A DNA stretch of 64,000 bases. Source: Anoplopoma fimbria. Its lineage: Eukaryota; Chordata; Actinopteri; Perciformes; Anoplopomatidae. The stretch covers positions 13,320,857-13,384,856 of the forward strand of contig NC_072465.1 in NCBI RefSeq assembly GCF_027596085.1, in the 5' to 3' direction. The notes under the pieces were generated by a model. The model did not search any database. It was not told the DNA's origin and saw only the letters and a list, made by a program, of their open reading frames with translations. Below are positions 1-12,355 of the stretch, one piece after another; within the stretch, counting starts at the first letter, position 1, and every line of letters begins with the position of its first letter. The translations under genes and the position numbers were made by a program.

Positions 1-1996
1 GCCTGCTTGTTTCATAGCCCCTTTGATTTATTTTTAGTGATCCTGTTCCCAGATCTCAGCTAATAATTTCATGTCATTATTACCAATAATGGCCGATTTT
101 ACAAAAAAACAAGACAAAAGTTGTGAAACACAGGTATTTTCCTTGAACATTTTACCACCCAGAGTTCCACTTGAAGGGTGCCAACTTTCCAAGAATAAAA
201 TTTATGTTTAAAAACAAAGTGTAATGTAGGTTAGACGCTGTTATAGTAATTTCCTATATGTGGTGCCCCTGGTACAGAAAACACCCCTCTAGATCCGACA
301 ACGCCACAGGAGGAACCCTTAAGCCCTTAATCTATATCAGCGTGTTATGTGACCAAGTCTTCCCCTGAACAGGAACAATTTGCGAGAGTTGAATATTTAT
401 AAAAATAAGTTGAGCTTTATTACAAAAATACATACAAGTATATAAAATGGCAATTTAAAATACCAGTGGCATTGAGGTCAGTAGGCAAGACAATGTAATG
501 ATTGGATGGTGAAAAGTTAAAGTTAATTCTCCTCAAATTAAGAAGGTCGAGTCTGCCGGTTCACACCACCCTGCTGGACGACTGTGGGAGACAGAAAAGG
601 GGGAAAGCAGGCCTGACACAAATAAAATACACAATAGCACTACACAATTCAAAATATCCACACTAAACTACCATGCAGTGTCTGGATTTATTATACACAC
701 CACTAGAGAGTGCCAGAGAGTGTAGTCCCACCACGGAAAGGAGGCAGTGTGTCAGTGTCTCCTTTCCACAGCCTTGTACAGATCAAGATGTTGATACAGA
801 ATGGAGGAGAATAACAGTCAAAACATGAAATCACCATCCACAAATACAAAATACAATAATTGCCTAGCACCTATAGCCTACTACAGGTAAACCTGAAATG
901 CAAATAAAATGGGAAAAAGCAAATAAGCAAATAAAGAAAAGAAAACTAACAGTAGAAAACAATGGCTGGCCTGGTCCCTTTTAAGAAAACAAATGATACA
1001 TTATATTGCTCATATTTAAAACATTAGTAAAAGATAATAAAATACAAGCCTACTTTGCAAGAAATACACAAACTCCCGTAGCACAGTAATGCAGGCGGAG
1101 GGAGGGAGAATTCCAGTGTTACGGCTATAAACGGAAGAGACATCATAAATATCACAAGGATAAAAACATATTAAAATACACAGATAACACGTGTATATTG
1201 TTTACCAATATCTACGGGTCTCTAGCCACGGCAGTTGTGCACTGAAACATACAAAGACAATATGAAACAATAGCTTTTTCCAGTGGTGTTTAACACAGGT
1301 TAAAAATGCTAAAACCTGTCAAGCATCCATGATACACAGACTAGACATCATAGAAGCATAACACACACAAAGGACTCGCACTGGCCAAGGACATTCAATG
1401 CTATACACATTAGCGTCAGTTTTGGACGCACCTAATACTCGCATCTGATCAGTAGGATCAAAGCCACAAAATCTACCTTATGCTGCGCTCATTGCAAACG
1501 GTGCGACGTTAGGTTTACAAAACCTGCGGGAACAGGAGAGTCCACCACAATATGTGCGTGCAGTACGTTCCAGGTGCTCTCTACTGAAACCGGTTATCTT
1601 TTATCACTTCCTGATTAACCTGTGGTCATGTGACTATGTCAGAGGATGGTGCTGCTGCGCCAATCACCCAGATTCCCACATATATAAACAACAACACTCT
1701 AAAAAGAACTAATCCAGGTACAATGCATGTGTTATGTTCAGTATTGAGTGAATCCATAAACACACAGACTTTGAAAGCCAGTTAAAAGCTTTATTGCAAA
1801 CTTGGTTTTCAGAATGGCGATAACGGCAGATGGGGGGCAGACGGTGAGTGTTCTTCAGACTATCCAGTGGATGAATAGATGGGATTGAGGAGCTGGGTAT
1901 GATAGCTAAAAGGAGCCAGGACCAGGACCAGGACAGGGGGAGTCCAGAACAGCAGATAGGCTTGCAAGGTGCCACCTGCTCATCAATAATAGGAGC
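1..1996. other. unassigned left flank
   Basis: No exon or recognisable element was found. Two antisense AATAAA signals (TTTATT on the plus strand at 416-421 and 1789-1794) could mark 3' ends of minus-strand transcripts or of LTRs, but nothing coding accompanies them. A short GGACCA-type repeat lies near 1915-1935. Small ORFs here have no recognisable domain. Confidence 0.3.
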
Positions 1997-4714
1997 AGAC
2001 CTGTACAGAGGACATTGAGCTGTTGGCCGTTAGCATGAGGCCGGACTATCTACCGAGGGAATTTTCGCACGTTATCATGATAGCTGCGTATATTCCCCCC
2101 TCTGCTAACGGAGAAGCGGCCTGTGACGTCATACACTCGGCGACAAGCAGGCTGCTGACACAACATCCCAATGCCCTCCTCCTCCTCTCTGGTGACTTTA
2201 ACCATGCCCCTCCGTCCTCCACTCTGCCCACCTTCACCCAGTACATCACCTGCCCCACCAGAGACAACAAAACCCTGGACCTATTGTATGCCAACACCAA
2301 GGAGGCATACACCTCATCACCCCTCCCTCCCCTGGGAAGATCTGATCACAACCTGGTGCACCTCCGGCCTGTGTACAAACCTCTTGTGCACAGGCAGCCA
2401 GCTGTGACCCGCACAGTCAAACGATGGTCCGATGAAGCCGAGGAGGCTCTTAAGGACTGTTTTGACTCGACTGTGTGGGAAGTATTCAGTGATGCCCATG
2501 GGGAGGACATCGACGGTCTCACAGACTGCATTACAGACTATATTAACTTTTGTGTGGAGAACACCGTACCCACCAGGACTGTACTGTGTTTTTCCAACAG
2601 CAAACCCTGGATCAATCCTGATATAAAGACCCTCCTCAAGGAGAAGAAGAGGGTTTTTAGATCAGGAAACAAGGAGGAGCTGAGGAGGAAGATCAGGGAA
2701 GGGAAAAATGTCTACAGGACAAAGATGGAGGATCAGCTGCAGCAGAACAACATCAGCGGAGTCTGGAAGAGCCTCAAGGCCATGTCTGGCCACAAGGGGC
2801 CGGACCAACAGTGGGTGAATGATCTGAACTTATTCTTTAACAGATTTGATTAGCCATTCACCCCTCCCCCCACCCAGACCTCCCTGCTGCTGCATCCCCC
2901 ATCGTCTGCACCCCCTGTAGATTGCCCCTCTTCCTCCTCCTCCACCCCCTTTTCCACAACACTCGGCTCCCCTCCACACTCCTCAAACCCTGCACTCCAC
3001 CAGCACCCCACCCCCACTCCAACAACCTACAACACACAGCCCCCAACTTGTCCTTCACAAATAACCAGGTGAGAAAAGAACTGAAGAGAATAAAGGTGAG
3101 AAAGGCCACGGGTCCGGACGGCATCAGCTCAAGGCTCCTCAGATCCTGCACAGACCAGCTGTGCGGGATAGTGGAGCACGTCTTCAACTTGAGCTTGAAG
3201 CTGGGGAGGGTACCACAGCTATGGAAGACGTCCTGTGTGGTACCAGTCCCAAAGACCCCGGGGGCCAAGGACTTCAGCAGCTTCAGGCCGGTGGCTCTAA
3301 CATCCCACCTGATGAAGACCCTGGAGAGGCTGGTCCTTGTGCACCTCCGCCCCCTGGTGATCTCATCTTTGGACCCACTTCAGTTCGCCTACCAATCTGG
3401 CATCGGGGTGGATGACGCTGTCATCTACCTGCTACAAAGATGCCTTTCTCACCTGGAAAAGGCTGGAAGCACTGTGAGAGTCATGTTCTTCGACTTCTCC
3501 AGTGCCTTCAACACCATCCAGCCTTTGCTTCTGAGGGGCAAGCTGGAGCAGACTGGGGTGGACCACCACCTCACTGCGTGGATCCTGGACTACCTCACCA
3601 ACCGTCCACAGTATGTGAGGATAAGGGAGTGTGAGTCAGATCTGGTGTCCTGCAGCACGGGGGCCCCACAAGGAACCGTTCTGGCTCCATTCCTCTTCTC
3701 CATCTACACATCGGACTTCAAATATAACTGCTACCTGCCACCTGCAAAAGTTCTCTGACGACTCTGCAATCGTCGGCCTCATCTCCGCCGGTGATGAGGG
3801 GGAATACAGAGAACTGAACCAGGACTTCATAGGATGGTTTCGGCAGAACCGCCTCCAGATCACCTCTGGTAAAACCAAAGAGCTGGTGGTGGACTTCCAC
3901 TGGGGTAAACACTGTCCTCCGGAACCAGTGAACATCCAGGGAAAGGACATTGAGATTGTGAAATCTTATAAGTACCTGGGTGTTCACTTGAACAATAAAC
4001 CGGACTGGACTAATCATACTAATGCACTATACAAAAAGGGTCAGAGCAGACTGTATCTGCTGAGGAGACTAAGGTCCTTTGGAGTGCAGGGAGCACTCCT
4101 GAGGACCTTTTTCGACTCTGTGGTGGCATCAGCCATTTTTTATGCAGTGGTCTGCTGGAGCAGCAGCATCTCAACAGCTGACAAGAAGAGACTGAATAAA
4201 CTTGTCAGGAAGGCCAGCAGTGTGCTGGGGTGTCCACTGGATACGGTGGAGGTGGTGGGAGACAGGAAGATGATGGCTATCATCCCTGATGAACAACACC
4301 TTCCACCCCATGCAGGACACTCTGGCAGCTCTGTGCAGCTCCTTCAGCCACCGGCTGCTTCACCCCCGGTGTGTGAAGGAGAGGTACCGCAGGTCCTTCC
4401 TTCCAGCTGCTGTCAGGTTGCACAACCAACTCTGCTCCCAGCAGACCACATGACACATGACACGTGCAATACAATACACTGTGCAATTATAGCTATAATA
4501 GTTTTTTCTGTCTGTAAATATAATATTTCAGTTATTGTTGATTTTTTACTGTTTTTTATTGCTTATTTATAATACTTGTTTTTTTATTTCATTTTTATTT
4601 TTATCTTGTCTTTCTTTTACTATGTCTCTTGTGTGCACTTTACCCTATGCTGCTGTAAGCCTGCAAATTTCCCCGCTGCGGGACTAATAAAGGATTATCT
4701 TATCTTATCTTATA
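1997..4714 (+). mobile_element. L2-type LINE, 5'-truncated and frameshifted (copy A)
   Basis: A non-LTR retrotransposon remnant. The C-terminal half of an AP-type endonuclease is read at 2023-2853, with SGDFNHA, LDLLYAN and GRSDHNLV. Reverse transcriptase follows at about 3060-3758 and continues in another frame at about 3740-4450, with RKATGPDGIS, FFDFSSAFNTIQP, GAPQGTVLAPFLF and the YxDD-box variant FSDD. There is a TAG at 2851-2853, a frame change between about 2860 and 3060, and another near 3740 just before FSDD. The 3' end reads GGGACTAATAAAGGATTATC followed by a TCTTA repeat, a tail I recall for fish L2 relatives. The insertion starts inside the endonuclease domain. It cannot be autonomous. 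A second, internally deleted copy lies at 29700-31284. L2 rather than another CR1-group clade is my best judgement. Confidence 0.85.
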
Positions 4715-4789
4715 CTCTAACTAACCATTCACACCGATTCATACACCGCAGGCACAGCCATCGACATGGACTAGTGGAGATGGAACCAC

Positions 4790-5000
4790 CGATCCTCTGA
4801 TTGATGGATGACTCGGCTCTACCACTGATACGCAGTCTATTATAAACCATCAGTGGTATTTTTAAATAAATTATTTGACAAACAGAAAGCCAGTGTAAAG
4901 ACTTCGGAAGTGGAGTGAGATCCACTTTCTTGGTCTCAGTGAGGACTGGATCTGTAGTGTTCTGAATCAGCTGCAGCTGTCTATTTGATTTTTTAGGGTA
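4790..5000 (-). mobile_element. degenerate LINE fragment (antisense)
   Basis: The minus strand reads like the end of an L2/CR1-type ORF2 (HWLSVCQIIYLKIPLMVYN, similar to the HWLPV...YKIL..VYKAL block just after reverse transcriptase). The plus-strand text near 4930-5000 also resembles this region of other fish LINEs. No boundaries or target duplication were found. Confidence 0.45.
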
Positions 5001-6240
5001 AAAACACCGTCTGCTGAAGATAAATGCATGGACATTAAACTATGCAAACCAGATTGTCTAAATTGACAAGGAGCCAAACAACAGATAATGGTTTTAAGTG
5101 CTACCATTAAAATTCTTTCAATGGCTGATGATATCACTCAATAGTGGCCTATTTACCTGAGAAATGGGGGCTCAGTGTGTGCCTGCTCTGGTTAATGTTT
5201 ACCTCACACACTGACAACATCAACGCACAAAGGTCACCGTTAAGAAAAGGAAAGGAGCCATTTGTTCCTGACACTCACAGAGAAGAAACCAAGCCAGTGA
5301 GTAGAGGAGCAGGGGAGACAGAAGGGATAACCATGATGGCCATAGCAGAGTTCCAGAGTAAGTGTTTCCAAAGTTGCTCTCTTCTAAAGGTTTGGGGTAA
5401 TGCTGTAATCATCTGAGTGACTCATAGCCCACAGAGCATTGGTTCAATTTCAGAATACAGAGATGTACTTGTGGCAGTTTAATCAGTTCAGGCCCTTATT
5501 TATGAGCCTCACAGAATTACTACGAGGAACTTTGTGGAATGAATTGTCGGGTCAAAGAAGTTAGGACTGGGCCAGTTGATGAAGCCAGAATTACTGCTCC
5601 AACTCTTACTTATTCTATACTAAATACTATACTGAGTTCCATATGGTTCTTGGTTCCATAAGACATAAACTTGGTCATCTTTTGCACCTTCTTGGCCAAC
5701 ACTCCTCCCAGTCCTGCTGCTACCTAGCCACGGAGGACTTAATACTGATATTTGTCCTTTGATCATAACAGGTGTACATTTTGTCCAATTCGCCTGTAAT
5801 ACTATTTATACTTGCTCATCATCACATGACAAGAACATGTCTGCCAGCATCATTAACCTTTTTAGGAGATATGGTATGCTCAGCCTCATTGTCAGCCTTC
5901 AATTTCGTATAACATATAGGTAAGAACTATCTTCAAACACTTGTTGACATTGAAATGCTGCTTTGTCTGTTGTTCTGCATCATTTTTAGTAGTTGAGTGT
6001 GTCAATTTATAATCACACTGTATTTGTGAATTATCTTTGTATGTGTTGTACCTCAATGCATTTATCATATTGACTGCTTGTGCTATAAAATATGGAAAGA
6101 TCGTTCCCCTTATCACGTTGTCCAATGGTGGTGTCCATGATTCAAATTTGTTTGACATCTATTTAGTACAAATTCTCCTATCCTCACTGCATCCTCCAAA
6201 TCCTGCTGCCCTTTGTATCACACAGTATGCTAAACAGGAT
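5001..6240. other. unassigned interval with one candidate exon
   Basis: Mostly featureless. An open frame at 5144-5357 (+) has a hydrophobic start (LSVCLLWLMF) and meets a strong donor, CCAGA|GTAAGTG at 5357/5358. No homolog is recognised and no partner exon was found, so it is recorded as a candidate only. Confidence 0.2.
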
Positions 6241-6290
6241 TATTATATTATATTCCTTTATTGATCCCCATGGGGGAAATTCGAGGATCC
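6241..6290 (-). mobile_element. LINE 3'-end fragment
   Basis: Read on the minus strand this is a short A-rich end preceded by GGGGATCAATAAAGG, a 3' terminus common in fish non-LTR elements. Only the tail is present. Confidence 0.35.
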
Positions 6291-6357
6291 TTCATCCTCA
6301 AACTCTTTTGTGTCAAAACCTCGAACTGGCATTTTTAGCGGAACTCTTTTGGAGTTG

Positions 6358-7130
6358 TTACAGGCTACACGCTTGCTTAATTACTTCTTTAGCCGAAAAG
6401 TGCATCCATTGGTAGAACATGTTGTCCTCCCACTCAGATGTTTTAAGCCTTGCTAATGTATTTTGTACTGTTCTCTGTACGTTTCTACGTGTGCGTTGTC
6501 TTGGATTGATTTCCATTGTCATTGCATCAATGACGTGTGCGTGGTTCTGGATCTGACTCATGTATTATCTGGCTTTTCTGCATCTCATAGCCATCAATGC
6601 TAGTGGCAAAGCATCCATCCAGTTAAGCTTGCTGTTGCTACCTGCTATTATATTAGTTAGTTTTGCTTTCAGGTTAGCATTAACCCGTTCTACTGTTCCC
6701 TGTGACTGAGGGTGATACAAACACCCAAACTTCTGCTTTATTCCCTGCATTTTTGTTGGGGGAAAATATTTTCTTGCATTGTAAAGTGCCCACATGATAC
6801 ATTCTTTGAGTGTCCTGTCAACTGTAATGGCCAAAAAAGGCGTCCACCAGACCGCTGACAGCTGCCGAATCACTTCCCCCCTTGCACAATGATGGCTATC
6901 ATGTCCATTCCTAATAGCAAACCAAAACAAAGACATGGGTAACACAAAAGGTCCATGGGGACCTCTCCATAACACCTTTCGTTGACCATCTCCCGTGTAT
7001 TTATTGGCTCCCCTCTTTAGCCATATTGCCTTTTCATGAAGGTCAGCTTTTTCCTGTGCTATTACAGGGAAGACAGGGTTGTCAAAGGTTCACAATCTTC
7101 GGCCACTAAAAGTGGGCCTATAGTTTTTGC
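6358..7130 (-). pseudogene. endogenous retrovirus pol remnant (integrase region)
   Basis: Minus-strand frames at 6565-6975 and 6358-6561, plus broken reading up to about 7130, resemble the retroviral integrase N-terminal zinc-binding segment and part of the catalytic core as seen in fish ERVs. Two closely spaced histidines, a tryptophan-rich turn and a YHPQSQG block (about 6700-6720) are visible. The reading is split over at least three frames with stops, so no protein is made. Gag remnants of the same orientation lie at 10680-11930. An L1 insertion occupies the space between, while protease, reverse transcriptase and RNase H are missing. I infer one antisense provirus, but the two pieces could be independent. 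Confidence 0.6.
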
Positions 7131-7768
7131 TGCAGCCGCAGGTTTTGCAGCCTCATCATGTCAGTTTTCTGATGGGCTTGACACTTAATGATGACTACAG
7201 CTGCGAGAAAGCAAAGAGCATCTAATAAAAAAAAACCTCTCTGCTTCCAAATGTTTCCATGCACATGACAAACTGACTTAACCTACATATATGTATAAAT
7301 AAACACGCAAATCCCTTCCACAAGTACTCCACACCTCCTCTAAGATTGTGAATCTGTAATGTAAGCCATCAGAGTTTTCCACGTTTGGTCAGTTCTACTT
7401 GGAATGATCTTTACCCTGGCAATCATATGTTCAAATGTAGCTGTCTCTGTCATTTCAGTTTGAGCCATTCTGTAGCCAATCTTACATTCAATATTATCTC
7501 TATACATATTCCCTAATCTCACTGCAGAGATCCTTTTGCCATATTAGTCTCAGGCCTTCGCACGGTCTAGTTTGAATATTTGACATTTTTCTACAAAATA
7601 TTGAGGAGGACTATAATGTAAAGGAAGCATTTAGAAACTCTTGAATCTTATTCTCTTCCTTCTCTTCTCTTCTCTTTTCATTCCAAACACTGACCCTATG
7701 CAGCTCCTCAGCTGTAAATACTTCCAGAAATCCCCCTTTTCATTTAAGTTGAATTGTTTTCTAAGTAA

Positions 7769-9833
7769 GTAATTTCTCGTGCATCGGGGAGGCTGGGGAC
7801 ATGGAATCCGAGTGGGCCATGTTCAAATCCTCCATTGTGGAAGCTGCTGCTAGAAGTTGTGGCCGGAAGGAGGCCGTCAAGCTGAAGAAGGAGGCCTTTC
7901 GGGCTTGGCTGGCCCAGGGGTCTCCTGAATCAGCAGGCAGTACCGGTTGGCCAGAAGGGCTGCAGCTGCGGCAGTTGCTGAGGCAAAAACCTAGGTGTGG
8001 GAGGAGTTCGTCGAGGCCATGGAGAAGGACTTTCGAATGGCCTCAAGGAAGTTCTGGCAAACCGTGAGACGACTCAGAAAGGGGAAGCAGGGCTTCTCTC
8101 AGGCTGTGCTCAGCGGGGGGGAGAAATGCAGACCCGGACTGGGGATATTGTCGAGCGGTGGAAAGAACACTTTGAGGAACTCCTTAACCCGACCAACACG
8201 TCCTCTGCGAGGCAGAGAGGCAGAGTCTGAAGACTCAGGGGAAGACTCGTCCATATGCTTGGCGGAGGTCGTTGAGGTAGTTAAAAAGCTCTTCAGCGGC
8301 AAAGTGCCAGGAGTGGATGAGATTCGACCGGAGATGCTAAAGGCTCTGGACAGTGTTGGGCTGTCTTGGTTGACATGTCTCTTCACTGTCGCGTGGAAGT
8401 CGGGTACAGTGCCTGTGGAGTGGCAAACCGGGGTGGTGGTTCCCATTTTCAAAAAGGGGGACCGGAGAGTGTGCTCCAATTATAGGGGCATCACACTGCT
8501 CAACCTCCCCAGGAAAGTTTACTCCAGGGTGCTGGAAAGGAGGCTCCGTCCGATTGTCGAACCTCGGATTCAGGAGGAGCAATGCGGATTCCGTCCTGGC
8601 CGTGGAACAGCAGACCAGCTCTTTACCCTTGCAGGTCTGTTGGAGGGGGCATGGGAGTTTGCTCATCCAGTCTACATGTGTTTTGTGGACTTGGAGAAGG
8701 CCTTCGACCGTGTCCCTCGGGGAGTCCTGTGGGGGGTACTGCGGGAATATGGGGTACCTGGCTCGTTACTATGAGCCATTCGGTCCTTGTATGACCAAAG
8801 TGAGAGCTGTGTCCGGATACTCGGCACAAAGTCGAGCTTGTTCCCAGCGCGTGTTGGCCTCCGCCAGGGCTGCCCATTGTCACCAATCCTGTTTGTGATT
8901 TTCATGGACAGGATTTCAAGGCGCAGCCGGGGGGAGGAGAGTTTCCGGTTTGGGGACCTCAGAATCGCATCCCTGCTTTTTGCAGATGATGTGGTTCTGT
9001 TGGCTTCTTCAGAACGTGACCTTCAGCACGCACTGGGGCGGTTCACAGCTGAGTGTGAAGCGGCCGGGATGAGAGTCAGTACCTCCAAGTCTGAGGCCAT
9101 GGTTCTCTTCCGGAAAACGGTGGATTGCTCCCTCTGGGTTGGGAGTGAGTCACTGCCCCAAGTGAGGGAGTTCAAGTATCTCGGGATCTTATTCACGAGT
9201 GAGGGTAAAATGGAACGGGAGACGGACAGGCGGTTCGGTGCAGCGTCAGCAGTGATGCGGGCGTTGTACCGGACCGTTTTGGTGAAAAAGGAGCTGAGCC
9301 GTAAGGCAAAGCTCTCGATTTACCAGTCCATCTACGTTCCAACCCTCACCTATGGTCATGAGCTTTGGGTAGTGACCGAAAGAATGAGATCGCGAATACA
9401 AGCGGCCGAAATGAGCTTCCTTCGTAGGGTGGCTGGGCTCAGCCTTAGAGATAGGGTGAGGAGCTCAGACATCCGGAGGGAGCTCGGAGTAGAGCCGCTG
9501 CTCCTTCGCGTCGAAAGGGGCCAGCTGAGGTGGTTCGGGCATCTGATCAGGATGCCCCCTGGACGCCTCCCTTTAGAGGTTTTCCAGGCACGTCCAACTG
9601 GTAAGAGGCCCCGGGGTAGACCCAGAACACGCTGGAGAGATTATATATCTCGTCTGGCCTGGGAACGCCTCGGGGTCCCCCAGGAGGAGCTGGAAAGTGT
9701 TGCTGGGGAGAAGGACGTCTGGAGGACCCTCCTTAGCTTGCTGCCCCTGCGACCCAGCCCCGGATAAGCGGAGGAAATGGATGGATGGATGGATGGATGG
9801 ATGGATGGATGGATGGATGGATGGATGGATGGA
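7769..9833 (+). mobile_element. Rex3-like (RTE clade) retrotransposon, 5'-truncated
   Basis: A non-LTR element ending in a (GGAT)n tail, the hallmark I recall for Rex3/RTE in fish. It is flanked by a 14-bp target duplication TGTTTTCTAAGTAA at 7755-7768 and 9834-9847 (the first two bases could belong to the tail). It interrupts the antisense L1. The 5' end begins within the spacer after the endonuclease (reading SEWAMFKSSIVEAAARSCGR), so the endonuclease is absent. Reverse transcriptase and the C-terminal region are nearly complete. Confidence 0.92.
7801..9767 (+). pseudogene. Rex3/RTE reverse transcriptase, broken
   Basis: Frame one is read at 7801-7930. A frameshift between about 7930 and 7990 moves reading to the frame of 7995-9767. 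Visible blocks are GKVPGVDEIRPEMLKAL, NYRGITLLNLP, QCGFRPGRGTADQL, CFVDLEKAFDRVPRG, GLRQGCPLSPILF, the catalytic FADDVVLL, FKYLGILF, and the C-terminal LRWFGHLIRMPPGRLP with the basic [13 protein letters not shown]. The only break within the polymerase is TGA at 8772-8774, in the same frame on both sides, where relatives have arginine in LLRAIRSLYD. The change is consistent with CGA to TGA decay at a CpG. The C-terminal end at 9767 lies just before the tail. Confidence 0.88.
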
Positions 9834-9835
9834 TG
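9776..9835 (+). repeat. (GGAT)n tail of Rex3
   Basis: About 14 tandem GGAT/GATG units form the 3' tail of the Rex3-like element. Confidence 0.95.
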
Positions 9836-10268
9836 TTTTCTAAGTAATTCCTATTGCCAGCCATGTATTCCCTAAACAGATGAGAGGGTTATTCCAAATG
9901 GAGGAGTAGCTTTGTTTGTATTGAGAAATCCCCAGTATCTTGTGTGCCCTTGCCCATGCTCATTGAGAATGTTGTAAAATGATATTACTTTGTTCTATCG
10001 GTTTTGTTGTGTGTTTTTGTGATAACGAATCCATAACCAGAGATGGCGCAGCCAGTACTGCCTCCATTTTTACCCACGCAGGGTTAGATTCATAATTTGC
10101 ACAGTGCCGTACTAGCTTATGTATTTCAAATGCTATGTTATGTAATTCCATATTTGGAAGAGCCAAGCCCCCACTATCTCTTGAAGAAAATATCATTTTT
10201 CATACTGATTTTAGGCTTTTTGTCATTCCATAAAAAAATCTGTAATTAGATGGTTTGCTGTTTAAAGA

Positions 10269-10397
10269 GCCTGCGACAGACTGCTGACCTGTCCAGGGTG
10301 TACCCTGCCTTCGCCCATTGACAGCTGAGATCGGCTCCAGCACCCCTGCGACCCTTAACTGGATAAGCAGGTTACGGAAAATGAATGAATGAATGAA
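10269..10397 (+). mobile_element. L2-like 3'-end or SINE insertion with (TGAA)n tail
   Basis: A 129-bp insertion flanked by a perfect 11-bp duplication CTGTTTAAAGA at 10258-10268 and 10398-10408. It contains GACCTGTCCAGGGTGTACCC and CTGGATAAGCAGGTTACGG and ends in (ATGA)n. It is either an extremely 5'-truncated L2-type LINE or a SINE using that tail. It sits in the antisense L1. Confidence 0.8.
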
Positions 10398-10679
10398 CTG
10401 TTTAAAGATTCCCTCGGAAATGGTTTCTGGCATCAGCATAGAGATATAATTAAATTGTGGAGCCACCACCATCTTAATAATATCAATATATTTATAATTT
10501 TTCCCCATAAGGTGAGAATTATCAATTTCCAGTTTTTCTAAGTTTGCCTTGATTTTTTTGCATTAAAGGGAGCATATTAATATAAATTATGTTTTCTATA
10601 TCTGAACACAGCCTAATACCCAAACATTTCTTATTTTATCTCTCTCTGATATTAGATATTAGCCTCACCGGTATTAGCA

Positions 10680-11930
10680 TTTTGTTTGGGCGCTCTCGTT
10701 GACATATTGCGTGAATCCGGGCTCTCTCTGCTTGGACAGTGTTTAACTATCACCTCCTAAGAACTTAGTCACGCTGACTTCATTAACGAATTTGGGGTAA
10801 TTAAGTGGGTTTATCGGGACGCATCCTGTTAGGCAGTCATCTTGTTCGGTGATCCCACGTGAACCGAAAACCTCGTTGATGTCCAGTGTTACTCCAGCTG
10901 TGTTTTCTTCCAAGGCAGTGATCCACTTGTTGGCTCCTTCTCTAAGGTCTGGCAACCTGCCAGACAGTCAAACCATATTCATGAAGGACCATGATACTTA
11001 CTGTGTTTGGCCACCTTATGGGGCACATGGGTCGGTATCCATCTTGTTCATCTGTACTCTGTTGTATTCTTGGAGCGGTGACCGTGGTGCTCCCAATGTT
11101 CCTCCCACTTCTCAGAGTCTTGCCTTTGTTCACCATCGGAAGTGTTGAATTCTGCATTTGCTGTCTTGTGTGTTGGCTGAGCTCATCTAACATTTCTTGT
11201 ATGTTGTATAGTTTGAGCAGTTTCCGCTGTTCCTGTCCCTCTGTTGTCATGTTTTCTTCCAGCCTCACTCTCTGACTGGGGAGAGTTTAAGCTCACCTCG
11301 TCCATCATTGTCCTGACTGTTGGCCAATTGCCTATTTTTCTTATTTGCGGCTTCTGTCAGCCCCTCACATAGGGCTAAAGCCTCCTTCTCTTGACGTAAC
11401 TATGTTGTGCGTTCTTCCTTATTTTGGTTGTAATCCGAATCATCCGTGAGGTCGTTATTCCTTACTGATCTGCTTGTCACTCTTGTTTGTTTTCGCATCA
11501 TTGTTGAACTTCTCCTGCCATCTTTGTCAATTGGCTTCCTTATTCCCTTGTCTGGCTGGGTTTTGTTTTTCTGTAAATTTTCCTCATATTCTTCGATATC
11601 CCTTCTGTCTGTGTTTCTTGCTGCGGCTTAGTACTGCTCTCTATCCTCTGCACCAGATGAGGAACATGATCATTTTGCTTTTGACTGATCTTGTGACTGC
11701 AGATGGTGGGCCTGTCCGTGTTAAAATTTCCAAGCTGTCCTCAGAACATTGAGAGCCTGAATATTCTTCCTCATCGGAGTGCTAAATGCTTGAACTGTCT
11801 TCATCTGAGCTCGCTGTGCCCTCTTCATCCTTCACACTCTCTTCCTCATCTCTCTGACCTCTCTAAATTTTCTTTCTTGGCCTTTTGGTGTTGAGGGCAC
11901 AAAGACCAAATGCCAGAGCAGCAAGGCCAT
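10680..11930 (-). pseudogene. endogenous retrovirus gag remnant
   Basis: Minus-strand frames at 10942-11268 and 10743-10955 join through a frameshift near 10950. They resemble the gag polyprotein of fish endogenous retroviruses around the start of the capsid region: a proline-framed PMCPIRWPNT block, then a segment beginning PDLREGANKWI. Upstream, to about 11900, is an acidic, glutamine/lysine-rich stretch with many stops that could be the degraded N-terminus. No LTR was recognised on either side. Orientation agrees with the integrase remnant at 6358-7130. Confidence 0.5.
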
Positions 11931-12355
11931 CAAATATGCACTCAAATGCACTAACATGCACCTGAAGCACACATTGACGGCCGGCCATGTGAACAAAGAG
12001 AGGAGAAGCTCTGATAACAACACACACAGAGGAAGAGACTTAATTCCCTACTCAGGTAGACATTACTTCTCTATCTCTGTACAATACAATAGTTGTTTCT
12101 ATATTAATGCTGTGAAAATGTGTACAAGGCTCCTTTGATACAAAATATAACAGCATTAAAATTATAAATAAATATATCAGTATTTGAAAATTAGCAATAT
12201 TTGTAAATGGTTTATTGTTGTTATTTACTCCTTTATTTTGCTGTAGCCTACAGACAAAGTAAATACTGTTTAAAGTCCATTTCACACACAGTTCCTATTA
12301 TCAGAAGGAGAACGCTTGCATTTCCTCTCCTACTTGAAATACTACAGAGGGGGCC
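11931..12355. other. upstream region of golt1a
   Basis: The interval between the ERV remnant and the golt1a start codon. No clear TATA box or CpG island is seen. The 5' UTR and promoter of golt1a must lie here or further left. Confidence 0.3.

Larger units (their letters stand above)
7200..10660 (-). mobile_element. L1-type LINE, ORF2 3' half, interrupted twice
   Basis: The minus strand carries L1-like ORF2 from the reverse transcriptase thumb to the C-terminus. At about 10508-10650 is CLGIRL...INMLPLMQKIK, then YKYIDIIKMVVAPQFNYIS at about 10430-10490. At 9960-10196 is SGGLALPNMELHNIAFEIHK. After the Rex3 insertion the frame resumes with FNLNEKGDFWKYLQLRS (about 7700-7755), and it ends with WKTLMAYI near 7340. 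The element is 5'-truncated with several frame breaks. A 129-bp L2-like tail (10269-10397) and a 2.07-kb Rex3 (7769-9833) are nested in it; removing each with one copy of its target duplication restores continuous L1 reading. The L1 itself appears to lie in an older ERV. Confidence 0.65.
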
